Assembly (NCBI GenBank): GCA_947478785.1 | Contig: CANJXI010000008.1 | Location: forward strand, 1-64,000 | Length of the DNA: 64,000 nucleotides | DNA from: Caulobacteraceae bacterium | Lineage (GTDB): Bacteria > Pseudomonadota > Alphaproteobacteria > Caulobacterales > Caulobacteraceae | Direction of reading: 5' to 3' | Shown here: in pieces, positions 15,734-24,428 of the stretch | Layout: every line of letters begins with the position of its first letter | Position numbering within the stretch: position 1 is the first letter of the stretch | Program-made: the position numbers and the translations under genes | Notes under the pieces: generated by a model | Databases searched by the model: none | Seen by the model: the letters and a program-made list of their open reading frames with translations, nothing else | Told to the model about the DNA's origin: nothing

Positions 15734-18700
15734 ATGGCATGGCTTTCCGAGGCGACCCGCACGCGGGCGCGGTCACGGGCGTTGCGAGCCGGGGTAAGCC
15801 TTCTGGCGCTGGCCTGGGGCGGACGGGCGCTGGGCCAGACCATGATCACCACGGCGATCGCGACGCCGGTCGCCACGGCCACCGCCGCGGCCGGCGCCCC
15901 GGACAACATCGCCATCACGTCCAGCGGTTCGATCAAGACCACCACGGCGGGCCCGCTGGTGACAATCAACAGCAGCAACACGGTCAGCAACGCGGGATCG
16001 CTGATCACGGTCGACGTCAGCGACACCACGGGCGTCCTGGTGGTGGGCGGCAACAGCGGCGCCGTCACCAACACCAACGTCATCACGCTCAACGAGTCCG
16101 CCACGGCGACCGACACCAACGGCGACGGAAACCTGGACGGGCCGTTCGCGAGCGGCTCCGGGCGGTATGGCCTCCGGGTGACCGGCCCCGGCACTTTCTC
16201 CGGCAACCTCGTCAACGCCACCGGCGGCGTCATCACCGCGCAGGGCAACGATTCCGCCGGCATATCCATCGAGACCAACCTCGCGGGCTCGGTCGTCAAC
16301 GCCGGGACGATCAGCGTGACTGGCGACCGGGTCGTGGGCGTCCGCACCACCGGAACAGTGAGCGGCGACGTTTCCTCCCTGGTCGGCCTGACAGCCACCG
16401 GCCTCTCGGCCCAGGGCCTGGCGGTGGGCGGCGACGTGGGCGGCGGGGTGGTCGTGGAAGGCGCGCTGACGGCCACCGGCTACCGCTACACGACACGCAG
16501 CACCGACGCTGCGGTGCTCTCCAAGCTGGGCGCCGACGACCTGTTGCAGGGCGGCCCCGCGGTTTCGATCGGCGCCAATGTGGCCAGGGGCTTCCTGGTG
16601 GGCGCGCCACCGGTGGTCGACGCCACCAATCCCGACGTGAACGGCAACGGCGTGCCCGACGCGGGCGAGGTGGCAGGGACGATCACCGCGTTCGGCGCCG
16701 CCCCCGCGGTGGTGATCGGTGCCGTCGGACGCAGTGTCACCCTGGGGGCCGTCGGGACCGGCTCGGACGCCTACGGGATCGTCAACCATGGGACGATCAT
16801 CGGCTCCGGCGTCTATGACGGCGTCAGCGCCACCGGCCTGCAACTGGGCGTGGCCGGCGGCGGCGCGGTGCTGACCACCGGCGGCCTCCACAACCTGGGC
16901 GCCATCACCGCCCAGAGCTACGCGGCGGACGCCACCGGCCTCGTCCTGAAGGCCGGCGCGGCCGTTCCGCTCATCCACAACGACGGCACCATCGGCGGCG
17001 CCCTGGCCTCTGATCAACAAGGCGCCACGGCGCGCGCCCTGCTGATCGAAGCCGGGGCGTCCAGCCCGGTCCTTCAAAACGCCGGCGGGATCGCCGCCCG
17101 GGTGGCCGGGCAAAAGGCCGATTCCTTGGCGATCACCGACCGGTCCGGAACCCTGACCGAGATCGAGAACGTGCGGACCATCTCGGCGCTGCGCTCGATC
17201 ACCGACGCAACAGCGGCCGTCACCGGACGCACCGTGGCCATCGACGTCTCGGCCAACACCTCCGGCGTGCATCTCGTGCAGACCGACATCAGCGGCGGCG
17301 CCACCCTGCCCGCGATCACCGGCGGCATCGCCTTCGGGTCGGGTGCGGACGTGATGGACATCCAGGCCGGGACCATCGCCGGCGATATTGCGTTCAGCGC
17401 GGGCGCCAATGCGCTGAACATCTCCGGCAATGCGACGGTGGCCGGCCGGCTGACCGCCACGGGCGGCACGCTGGGCCTTAACCTCGCGGCCGGCGCGCTG
17501 CAGATCAACGGCGTCGATCCCGTCAGCCTGACCAGCCTGAACATCGGCGCGGGTTCGACCCTCATCGTCACCGCCGACCCGGCCGCCGGCGCCGCGACGC
17601 GGCTCGACGTCGCCGGGACCGCCACCATCGCGAACGGCGCGAAGCTCGGGGTGCGGCTGGCCTCGCTGGCCAACGAGTCGAACACGTACACTTTGATCCG
17701 CGCAGATCACCTGACCGCCGGCGAGATCGATTCCAGCCTGCTGGGCGCGACGCCCTTTCTGTTCGACGCCAGCCTGCAGACCGACGCCATGGCCGGCACC
17801 GTGTCGCTGACCCTGGCGCGCAAGTCGGCCGCCGAACTGCAGCTCAACAGGCCGCTGACCGCCGCCTACGGCGCGATCGTCGCATCGGCCGACACCGATA
17901 CGGGCCTGCGCGGCCTGGTGCTGGCGCAGAACAACCGCGCGAACCTCGTCGGCCTCTTCAACCAGTTGCTGCCCAACTACAACGGCGGGGTGTTCCGCGC
18001 GACGGAAGCCGCCGCCAGGGCCTTCGCCCGGCCGCTCGACGACCGCCAGGATCCCGAGGGTGGCGGCGTCTGGGTCCAGGCGATCAATACGGGTGTTTTC
18101 GCCCAGGCCGGGACCGACGGCCAGGCCTACAAGAGCATCGGATTTGGCATGGTGACGGGCTACGAGCGGCCAGCCTCGAACCTGGGCGTCCTCGGCGCGA
18201 CCTTCGGCTTCTCGGCTGGCGGCGTGGATCCCAAGGGCGCCGCGGTCGATCAGAAGCTGACGGCCGACGTGGTCGACGCGGGTGTCTACTGGCGCGCCAC
18301 CGCCGGCGCCTTCAGCGCCAACGCGCGCCTGGCCGGCGACTATTTGCACGTCGGCAGCCATCGCGTCGTTAACGGCGTAGGCGCCGACGGCGCGCAGATC
18401 TCGCGGACCGCCAAGGCCGACTGGTCGGGGTATGGGGTCAACGGCCGGCTGATGGGCAGCTATGAGGCGCATATCGGCGGCCGCTTTTCCTGCGGCCCCA
18501 GGCCAGCGTCGACTACGTCCGCCTGGCGGAGGGCGCCTACACCGAGCACGGTGGCGGCGACGCCATGGACCTGGCGGTCGCCCACAGGACCAGTTCCAGC
18601 GCCTCGGCCGACGCGGGCGTAGCCGTCGGGGCCGTCTTCCAGAACGATCTGGCGCAATGGAGCCCCGAACTCATGGTGGGCTACCGCGACGTGGCGACCG

Positions 18701-18909
18701 AGCACATCGACGCCACCCGCGCGCACTTCGTTTCCGGCGTCACGGAGTTCGGCTTGCCCGCCAACCAGATCGGCGGACAGGGCGTGTTGGCCAGGGTGGC
18801 CTTGAAGGGCGAGAACAGCTCTGGCGGCTTCGCGGCCGAGGCCGGCGCCGAGCGCCGCGACGCGCTGACCATCTACGACCTGCGCCTGACCGCCCACCTG
18901 GCGTTCTAG
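15734..18909 (+). pseudogene. Autotransporter (type V secretion), frameshifted in the barrel domain
   Basis: A signal-like N-terminus (RALRAGVSLLALAWGGRALGQ) leads into a roughly 700-residue beta-rich passenger of repeated Gly/Thr/Asn strands, then an autotransporter barrel starting near GGGVWVQAINTG. Two EF-hand-like loops are in the passenger (DTNGDGNLDG, DVNGNGVPDAGE). The frame runs from the ATG at 15734 to a false stop at 18622. The natural barrel end, finishing in LTAHLAF with the terminal Phe needed for BAM insertion, continues in another frame to 18909. One missing T in the TTTT at 18485-18488 explains the break. Inactivation, slippage-based switching or an assembly error are all possible. 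Confidence 0.85.
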
Positions 18910-19466
18910 GCCTCCAGCTCGATGTCCCAGTAGAGGTAGTCCAGCCAGCTCTGGTGCAGATGGTGGGGCGGGAAGCGGCGGCCGTGCTCCTGCAACTGGT
19001 AGGCGGTGGGACGCTGCGGCGCGTGGCGCGGATGCATGTGCGCTTCCTTGGGCGTGCGTCCACCCTTGGTCAGGTTACAGCGCGCGCAGGCCGTGACGAT
19101 GTTCTCCCAGGTGGTGCGCCCGCCACGCGAGCGGGGGATCACATGGTCGAAGGTCAGGTCCTCGGTAGCGCGGCAGTACTGGCAGGTGAAGGCGTCGCGC
19201 AGGAAGAGGTTGAAGCGGGTGAACGCCGGCGGCCGGTCCTGGGTCACGAAGTGCTTCAGCGATACCACGCTTGGCAGCTGCATCTCGAAGGACGGCGAGC
19301 GGATCACCTGATCGTAGGTCGAGACCACGTCGACCCGGTCAAGGAAAACCGCCTTGATGACGTCCTGCCAGGGCCAGAGTGAAAGCGGATAGTAACTGAG
19401 CGGTCGGAAATCGGCGTTGAGCACCAGCGCGGGCCAGCCGGAGGGGGCATGGCTAAGCACCTGCAT
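18906..19466 (-). CDS. HNH endonuclease family protein
   Basis: This 186-aa protein has the zinc-stabilised HNH fold: CQYCRATEDLTFDHVIPRSRGGRTTWENIVTACARCNLTKGG contains both CxxC pairs, the DH metal/catalytic residues and the Asn. The N-terminal half (VLNADFRPLSYYPLSLWPWQD) is typical of a widespread alphaproteobacterial housekeeping-like group of unknown task. It is convergent with the autotransporter, overlapping its last codons by 4 bp. Confidence 0.9.
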   Translation of the reverse strand: MQVLSHAPSGWPALVLNADFRPLSYYPLSLWPWQDVIKAVFLDRVDVVSTYDQVIRSPSFEMQLPSVVSLKHFVTQDRPPAFTRFNLFLRDAFTCQYCRATEDLTFDHVIPRSRGGRTTWENIVTACARCNLTKGGRTPKEAHMHPRHAPQRPTAYQLQEHGRRFPPHHLHQSWLDYLYWDIELEA

Positions 19467-19614
19467 CGCGGGACCTCCCGCGGGGCGCCTCAGCGCCTAT
19501 GGGGTACGCTTGTGAACTGAAGACTGAGCCCTCGATCGCACGGCGCCAGCGGTCCTGCCGCTGCAAGGATCAGCATAGGATAGATTCGGAGACATCTCCA
19601 TGACGCTTGCCGGA

Positions 19615-19643
19615 CCTCGCCACACACGGACTGTGGGGCGAGG
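19615..19643 (-). terminator. hairpin downstream of the 33-aa gene
   Basis: CCTCGCC and GGCGAGG pair around an inner CACA/TGTG stem, 25 bp past the stop of the 33-aa ORF on the minus strand. There is no T-run on that strand, so the terminator role is tentative. Confidence 0.35.
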
Positions 19644-19667
19644 TTTATCGGCATCGCATCCGGGGTC

Positions 19668-19769
19668 TTAAGCGCCGACGAGGGCGGTGGCCGTGGCGAT
19701 CGTCAGGCCGAGGAACACGATGGCATAGGAGGCCAGGGTGTCGAGGGCGCGGTTCATTTGAAGCGACAT
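19668..19769 (-). CDS. 33-aa single-helix membrane micropeptide
   Basis: The ATG at 19769 follows AGAAGGAAC at ideal spacing. The 33-aa product starts MSLQMNRALD and consists mainly of one hydrophobic helix (YAIVFLGLTIATATALVGA). It is too short for the ORF track except as the tail of a longer spurious frame. It resembles the 35-aa product at 20000-20107: both begin MSL, carry an Asp before the helix, contain FLGL and end in VG-A/V. An AGATAG inverted repeat sits in its promoter. Function is unknown. Confidence 0.65.
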   Translation of the reverse strand: MSLQMNRALDTLASYAIVFLGLTIATATALVGA

Positions 19770-19836
19770 GGTCCAGTTCCTTCTGTGTGGTTCCGGCGCC
19801 GGGGCCCGGTCGCCGCGTCCGATGTGGACAGTGCTT

Positions 19837-19851
19837 AGATAGCATCTATCT
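19837..19851. promoter_or_regulatory. AGATAG-CAT-CTATCT operator upstream of the 33-aa gene
   Basis: This is a perfect 6+3+6 inverted repeat, 68 bp upstream of the micropeptide start. It shares the AGATA core with the sites in front of the tetR gene at 20165-20219, so control by that TetR regulator is inferred. Confidence 0.5.
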
Positions 19852-19950
19852 GAACGATGTCTAGATGACGATTTACAATGCACTGCTATGCATTTCTGCA
19901 TGCGCCTATAGCTGGGCTGTCAGCGACGTGCAGGCATGGCGGACACGAAA

Positions 19951-19976
19951 AAGGGGCCTCCGCGACGAGGCCCCTT
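19951..19976 (-). terminator. Rho-independent terminator of the 35-aa gene
   Basis: A perfect 10-bp stem (AAGGGGCCTC with GAGGCCCCTT) closes a 6-nt loop and is followed on the minus strand by TTTTTCG. It lies 24 bp past the stop of the 35-aa ORF. A dedicated terminator is good evidence that the micro-gene is expressed as its own unit. Confidence 0.75.
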
Positions 19977-19999
19977 CGATCAGCGCCGAACGGGGGAGG

Positions 20000-20107
20000 T
20001 CAGACGCCGACGGCGACCGCGAAGGCCGCGGAGATCGCCATCCCCAGGCCCAGGAAGAGGGCGGGGAAAAAGCGATCGAAAAAATAGGGTAGACGCGCGA
20101 GAGACAT
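20000..20107 (-). CDS. 35-aa single-helix membrane micropeptide
   Basis: Read on the minus strand, the ATG at 20107 opens 35 codons ending in TGA. The product starts MSLARLPYFFDRFFP and continues as a hydrophobic helix (ALFLGLGMAISAAFAVAVGV). AAAGGTG precedes the start. It was missed by the ORF track because of its size. A clear Rho-independent terminator follows and an operator cluster precedes it. It is divergent from tetR and related to the 33-aa product. A membrane-acting regulator or stress peptide is possible, but nothing shows the function. Confidence 0.68.
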   Translation of the reverse strand: MSLARLPYFFDRFFPALFLGLGMAISAAFAVAVGV

Positions 20108-20164
20108 GACACACACCTTTGAGTTTGAACCCCTTGGGAGTGGGGACGTTTCTTATTTGAACAA

Positions 20165-20219
20165 CGCTAAGATAGTGGATATCTAAGCGCCGTCAAGATA
20201 TCTATGCGGCGTTAAGATA
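20165..20219. promoter_or_regulatory. clustered AGATA operators between the micro-gene and tetR
   Basis: CGCTAAGATA-GTGGA-TATCTAAGCG (20165-20189) is a 10+5+10 inverted repeat with one mismatch. An overlapping 24-bp site (20188-20211) is centred on AGATATCT with CGCCG/CGGCG ends. A third half-site, CGTTAAGATA, lies at 20210-20219. The array lies 21 bp before the tetR ATG and 58 bp from the divergent 35-aa ORF, so one regulator could control both. Confidence 0.65.
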
Positions 20220-20239
20220 AAGTTTAGGGTGGAAACCGA

Positions 20240-20863
20240 ATGAGTGACATCCCGGCCACAGACGCCCGACGTTATCACCACGGCGATCTCAGCCGCGCGC
20301 TGATCGACGCCGCCCGGCGGCTGCTGGAGGCGGAGGGCCAGAGCGCGCTCTCACTGCGCGCGGTGGCGCGGGAGGCGGGCGTCAGCCCGGCCGCGCCTTA
20401 TCACCACTTCAAGGACAAGGGCGAACTTCTGGACGCCGTGGCCCAGGAAGGCTGGACCCTGTTGGACGCGGCGCTGGTCAAGGCGAAGGCCGAGGCGCCC
20501 GACATCCATCAGGCCCTGACCGAGCTGGGCGTGGCCTATGTCTGTTTCGCCAGGGACAACCCCGCGCTCTATCGGGTCATGTACGACACCGCCCGAGAGA
20601 AAGAGGCCCTTCCGGAGCGGATGCAGAACGGCGAGGACAACTCCTATTCCAAGGTCCGCGACGTGCTCATCGAGGCCGGCGGCGACCCGAACGACTCCCT
20701 GGACCTGGAGCTGGCCACCAGCGCGGCCTGGTGTTCCGCCCACGGCCTGGCCGAGATGGCCGGTTTCAAGCAGTTCGACCACCTCAAGGACGCCTGTGGC
20801 GGCGAGACGGCGTTCTTCCGGGCGATCTTCAACCACATGGGGTTGGCCCCGAGGCGCCGCTGA
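20240..20863 (+). CDS. TetR/AcrR-family transcriptional regulator
   Basis: This 207-aa protein has the TetR DNA-binding domain at about residues 15-60 (ALIDAARRLLEAEGQSALSLRAVAREAGVSPAAPYHHFKDKGELLDAVA). The ligand-binding half resembles the TetR_C_33/WHG type (YVCFARDNPALYRVMYD, AAWCSAHGLAEMAGF). AGGGTGG precedes the ATG. The operator cluster immediately upstream suggests autorepression and control of the divergent micropeptide gene. gluQ follows after 13 bp. Confidence 0.93.
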   Translation: MSDIPATDARRYHHGDLSRALIDAARRLLEAEGQSALSLRAVAREAGVSPAAPYHHFKDKGELLDAVAQEGWTLLDAALVKAKAEAPDIHQALTELGVAYVCFARDNPALYRVMYDTAREKEALPERMQNGEDNSYSKVRDVLIEAGGDPNDSLDLELATSAAWCSAHGLAEMAGFKQFDHLKDACGGETAFFRAIFNHMGLAPRRR

Positions 20864-20876
20864 CGGCGATATCGGC

Positions 20877-21713
20877 GTGAGCGGCGACTTCGTCACGCGG
20901 TTCGCCCCCTCGCCCACGGGCGACCTGCACCGGGGCCACGCCTTTTCCGCGCTCACCGCCCATCAGGCCGCTCGGGACGCGGGAGGCCGGTTCCTGCTCC
21001 GCATCGAGGATATCGACCGCACGCGCAGCCGGCCCGAATTCGAGGCCGCGATCCCCGAGGACCTGGCCTGGCTCGGCCTCGCCTGGGAGGAGCCCGTGCG
21101 CCGCCAGTCCGACCACATGTCCGACTACGGCCGCGCGCTGCGCGACCTCGCCGAACGCGGACTCCTCTACCGCTGCTTCCGCACCCGCCGCGAGATCGCC
21201 CTGGCGATCGAGAGCGCGCCGCACGGGGCGATGGAGGCCTTCCGAGGCACGCCGCTTCCCGCCGCCGAAGAGGCGCGCCGCGTCGAGGCCGGCGAGGCCT
21301 ACGCCTGGCGCCTTTCGCTGGACGCCGCCTCGCGCGTCCTCTGCGGCTTCGATGACCTCACGTTCATCGACCGGGACCGGGGCGAAGTCGCCGCCCGGCC
21401 GGAGCTGGGCGGCGACGTGGTGCTGGGCCGCAAGGACGTTGGCGTCGCCTATCACCTGGCCGTCGTGGTCGATGACGCCCTGCAAGGCGTGACAGAGGTG
21501 ATCCGTGGCGAGGATCTCTTCGAGGCGGCGCACGTGCAGCGCCTGCTGCAGGCGCTCCTGGGCCTCCCCACGCCCGCCTACCGCCACCACAGCCTGATCA
21601 CCGGTCCCGACGGCAGGCGCTTCGCCAAGCGCGACGGGGCCCAGACCCTGCGCGCCCTGCGCGAAGCCGGCATGACCGCGCAGGCGCTGCGGCGCGAACT
21701 GGGCTTTACATGA
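20877..21713 (+). CDS. gluQ: Glutamyl-Q tRNA(Asp) synthetase
   Basis: This is a truncated glutamyl-tRNA synthetase paralogue that attaches glutamate to queuosine in tRNA-Asp. It has the catalytic core only: RFAPSPTGDLHRGHAFSALTA holds the HIGH-type motif and FAKRDGAQTL the KMSKS-type motif. The anticodon-binding domain is absent, and 278 aa is typical. The GTG at 20877 is chosen since the family begins just before the RFAPSPTG motif. It lies 13 bp after tetR and overlaps convergent selO by 8 bp. Confidence 0.92.
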   Translation: MSGDFVTRFAPSPTGDLHRGHAFSALTAHQAARDAGGRFLLRIEDIDRTRSRPEFEAAIPEDLAWLGLAWEEPVRRQSDHMSDYGRALRDLAERGLLYRCFRTRREIALAIESAPHGAMEAFRGTPLPAAEEARRVEAGEAYAWRLSLDAASRVLCGFDDLTFIDRDRGEVAARPELGGDVVLGRKDVGVAYHLAVVVDDALQGVTEVIRGEDLFEAAHVQRLLQALLGLPTPAYRHHSLITGPDGRRFAKRDGAQTLRALREAGMTAQALRRELGFT

Positions 21714-23121
21714 AGCCCCAGGCCAGCCGGGCGACCTCTATGGACGCGAGCTTGGCTTCGAAGGCCGACCAGTCGTCGCGCTCGGCGATGGGCGCCCAGA
21801 GCGCCTCGATCTGGTCGTAGAGCAGTTCCTCCGGCTCAGGCCGAGCGAACCAGGGATCGGCCAGGCGCTCCGGGCGCTCGGCCTCATAACCCGCCAGCAG
21901 GCGGCGCAATTCCGCGAAACCCTCCTCGCGGTAGATCGCGCCGCGCACGCCCGTCAGCGCGCGGGCCTCGTCGCCGCAGAACCAGTCGAAGAACAAGGGC
22001 TCCCAGCGCAGCGCCTCGCCGCCCTCTGAGAAGGCCTTGAACGTCGCCTGCACCAGCGCGGCGTCGTCCGCCTCCGACCGGGGTTTCAGCCCAAGTCGCG
22101 CCAGGATCGCGGCGGTGAGCGCCTGGCGATAGGCTGGACCGAAACCGTTCAACGCCTCGACCAGGCCGTCGCTCTCCGTCGCCAGGCTCAGCGATCCCGC
22201 CAGCTGCTGCAGGTTCCAGAACACCGCCTCTGGCTGGCGGCCGAAGCTGTAGAGGCCGGAATGGTCGAAATAGGCCGCGGTGAAGTTGGGATCGTTGTGC
22301 GGCAGGAACCGGTAGGGGCCGTAGTCGAAGCTCTCGCCGGTGATGTTCATGTTGTCGGTATTGAGCACGCCATGCACGAAGCCGGCCGCCATCCAGGCCG
22401 CGGTCATCCGCGCCGAGCGCCCGACCACCGCCTGCAGGAGGGCGGCGGGGCGGTCGTTGACCCCTTCCAGCTCCGGATAGTAGGTCGCGATCACATAGTC
22501 GGTGAGCTGGGTGATCCGGTCGCCGCGCTCGAAGAAGGCGTGGCGCTGGAAGCTGCCGAAACGGATATGGCCGTGGCTCAGCCGCACCAGCACCGAGGAG
22601 CGCGTCGGGCTGGGCTCGTCACCCCGCGTGAGGTCCTCGCCGGTCTCGATCAGCGAGAAGGACCTGGAGGTGGGGACCCCTTGCGCCTCCAGCATGGCCG
22701 TGGCCAGGACTTCGCGCACGCCGCCCTTCAGGGTGAGCTTGCCGTCGCCGGAGCGCGACCACGGCGTGCGGCCCGAGCCCTTGGTTCCCAGGTCCAGCAG
22801 CCGGCCGGTCTCCGCCTCGCGAAGTTGGGCGAAGGTGAAGCCACGCCCGTCGCCCAGGTCGGGATTGTAGTTGCGGAACTGGTGGCCGTGGTAGCGCTGC
22901 GCCAGCGGCGGATCGAGATTGCCCGGCAGAGGCTCGAAGCGCCCGAAGTGGGCGATCCACTCATCGGCGGTCAGGCTGTCCAGCCCGACGGTGGCCGCCG
23001 CCCGGTCGTTGCGAAAGCGAAGGATGGTCTTGGGAAACACCTCGGCCCGCACAGGATCGGCGAACTCGGGGCCCAAGCCCTGCACCCTTGGATCGGGACG
23101 GTAGATCGGCGAAACGGGCAT
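21706..23121 (-). CDS. selO: SelO/YdiU family protein adenylyltransferase (AMPylase)
   Basis: This pseudokinase-fold enzyme transfers AMP to protein hydroxyls. The SelO signature is clear: QRYHGHQFRNYNPDLGDGRG, LDLGTKGSGRTPWSRSGDGKLTLKGGVREVL, then GFVHGVLNTDNMNITGESFDYGPYRFL with the metal-site Asn and Asp. At 471 aa it is complete. No C-terminal selenocysteine-type CxxU end is seen (it ends RLAWGFM). It is monocistronic by context. Confidence 0.94.
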   Translation of the reverse strand: MPVSPIYRPDPRVQGLGPEFADPVRAEVFPKTILRFRNDRAAATVGLDSLTADEWIAHFGRFEPLPGNLDPPLAQRYHGHQFRNYNPDLGDGRGFTFAQLREAETGRLLDLGTKGSGRTPWSRSGDGKLTLKGGVREVLATAMLEAQGVPTSRSFSLIETGEDLTRGDEPSPTRSSVLVRLSHGHIRFGSFQRHAFFERGDRITQLTDYVIATYYPELEGVNDRPAALLQAVVGRSARMTAAWMAAGFVHGVLNTDNMNITGESFDYGPYRFLPHNDPNFTAAYFDHSGLYSFGRQPEAVFWNLQQLAGSLSLATESDGLVEALNGFGPAYRQALTAAILARLGLKPRSEADDAALVQATFKAFSEGGEALRWEPLFFDWFCGDEARALTGVRGAIYREEGFAELRRLLAGYEAERPERLADPWFARPEPEELLYDQIEALWAPIAERDDWSAFEAKLASIEVARLAWGFM

Positions 23122-23227
23122 CGCCTACCTCTGGCATCGCCCAGCCGGCCTACGCCAGGAAAAACCGGTGGGCACAGCGTCCGGCGCCGCCTTAGCGCGG
23201 GCCGGCATTCCTGCTACTGCGAAGTTG

Positions 23228-24406
23228 ATGGCCAAGCGGATCACCCTGGATTTCCTGCGCACGGAGAGCGCCTCGGGCCTGATCCTGGCGGCGGCGGCCT
23301 TCGCGGCCATCGCGCTTGCCAACTCGCCCTGGGCCGACAGCTACTTCAGCTTCATCCGCGCGCCCATAACCGTGCAGATCGGCGACTTCCGCGAAACCCT
23401 GCCAGTGTTGGCCTGGGTCAAGGACGGCCTGATGGCGATCTTCTTCTTCGTCGTCGGCCTGGAGATCAAATACGAGATCGTCCGCGGCGAACTGGCCAAC
23501 CCGCGCCGGCTGGCCCTGCCGGTGATCGCGGCGCTGGGAGGCATGGCGGCCCCGGCGCTGATCTACCTGGCGATCAACCACGGTCCTGGCGGCGCGCCGC
23601 AAGGCTGGCCCACGCCGGTGGCCACCGACATCGCCTTCGCCGTGGCCGCGCTGGCGATGGCGGGGCCTCGCCTGCCGCCCACCTTGCGCATCTTCCTGCT
23701 GACCATCGCCATCGCCGACGACATCGGCGCCGTGGTGCTGATCGGCGCGCTGTTCACCCACCATGTCGGGGTGGCGGCGGTGGGCGGGGCGCTGGCGTCG
23801 CTGGCCCTGATGGGCATGCTGGGCCGCTGGCGGGGCGCGCCCTACCTCTTCTATGCGGTGGGCTTCCTGCTGGTCTGGGCCTTCACCCTTAAGTCGGGAA
23901 TATCGACATCCGTGGCCGGCGTCGCCTGCGCCATGACCATCCCGCTGCAGGCGCGCAAGCCGGGCCGGCCGGGCGTGCTGGAGGACGCCATGGAGAGCCT
24001 GCACCCCTATGTGGCCTTCCTGATCCTGCCGCTCTTCGCCTTCACCGCGGCGGGCTTCACCTTCCGGGGCCTCGGCCTTTCCGACCTGTTCGGGCCCATC
24101 GCGCTGGGCGTGGCCGCCGCGCTCTTCGTGGGCAAGCAGCTGGGGGTGTTCGGCGCGGCCTCGCTGGTGATCGGCCTGAAGCTCGCGCGGCGCCCCACCG
24201 GCGCGAAATGGCTCGAGCTCTACGGCGTCTCGGTCCTCTGCGGCGTCGGCTTCACCATGAGCCTGTTTATCGGCCAGCTCGCCTTCCCGCTGGCCGACAG
24301 CGCCGCCCAGGCGCAGGTCCGCATCGGCGTGGTGGCCGGCTCGTTGGCCTCGATGCTCCTGGGCGCGGCGGTGCTGGCCTGGTCTCAGGCCCGGCGGAAG
24401 GACTGA
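23228..24406 (+). CDS. nhaA: Na+/H+ antiporter NhaA
   Basis: This 392-aa inner-membrane antiporter shows the NhaA hallmarks. ATDIAFAVAALAMAG and TIAIADDIGAVVLIGALF carry the essential adjacent aspartates. FFFVVGLEIKYEIVRGEL lies early, and a long C-terminal series of helices ends in GVGFTMSLFIGQLAF. The ATG at 23228 is chosen over the longer ORF. It exports sodium for pH and salt homeostasis. Confidence 0.95.
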   Translation: MAKRITLDFLRTESASGLILAAAAFAAIALANSPWADSYFSFIRAPITVQIGDFRETLPVLAWVKDGLMAIFFFVVGLEIKYEIVRGELANPRRLALPVIAALGGMAAPALIYLAINHGPGGAPQGWPTPVATDIAFAVAALAMAGPRLPPTLRIFLLTIAIADDIGAVVLIGALFTHHVGVAAVGGALASLALMGMLGRWRGAPYLFYAVGFLLVWAFTLKSGISTSVAGVACAMTIPLQARKPGRPGVLEDAMESLHPYVAFLILPLFAFTAAGFTFRGLGLSDLFGPIALGVAAALFVGKQLGVFGAASLVIGLKLARRPTGAKWLELYGVSVLCGVGFTMSLFIGQLAFPLADSAAQAQVRIGVVAGSLASMLLGAAVLAWSQARRKD

Positions 24407-24420
24407 GGCCTTCCGCCGGG
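24390..24420. terminator. hairpin between convergent nhaA and aldehyde dehydrogenase genes
   Basis: A perfect 12-bp stem (CCCGGCGGAAGG with CCTTCCGCCGGG) and a 7-nt loop span the nhaA stop codon. No T-run follows on either side. Its place between two convergent genes suits a bidirectional terminator. Confidence 0.5.
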
Positions 24421-24428
24421 CGAACCGC

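Noticed and set aside
15773-18472. 899-aa minus-strand ORF opposite the autotransporter
   Set aside because: It is rich in Gly, Arg, His and Asp without any fold pattern, as expected for the antisense of a GC-rich gene. The plus strand has a signal peptide, passenger and barrel.
19601-19672. 23-codon plus-strand ORF near the 33-aa gene
   Set aside because: It has basic random composition, overlaps a hairpin and has no plausible product, unlike the two micro-membrane ORFs.
20538-20876. N-terminal extension of gluQ
   Set aside because: It is tetR read out of frame. The synthetase starts near RFAPSPTG.
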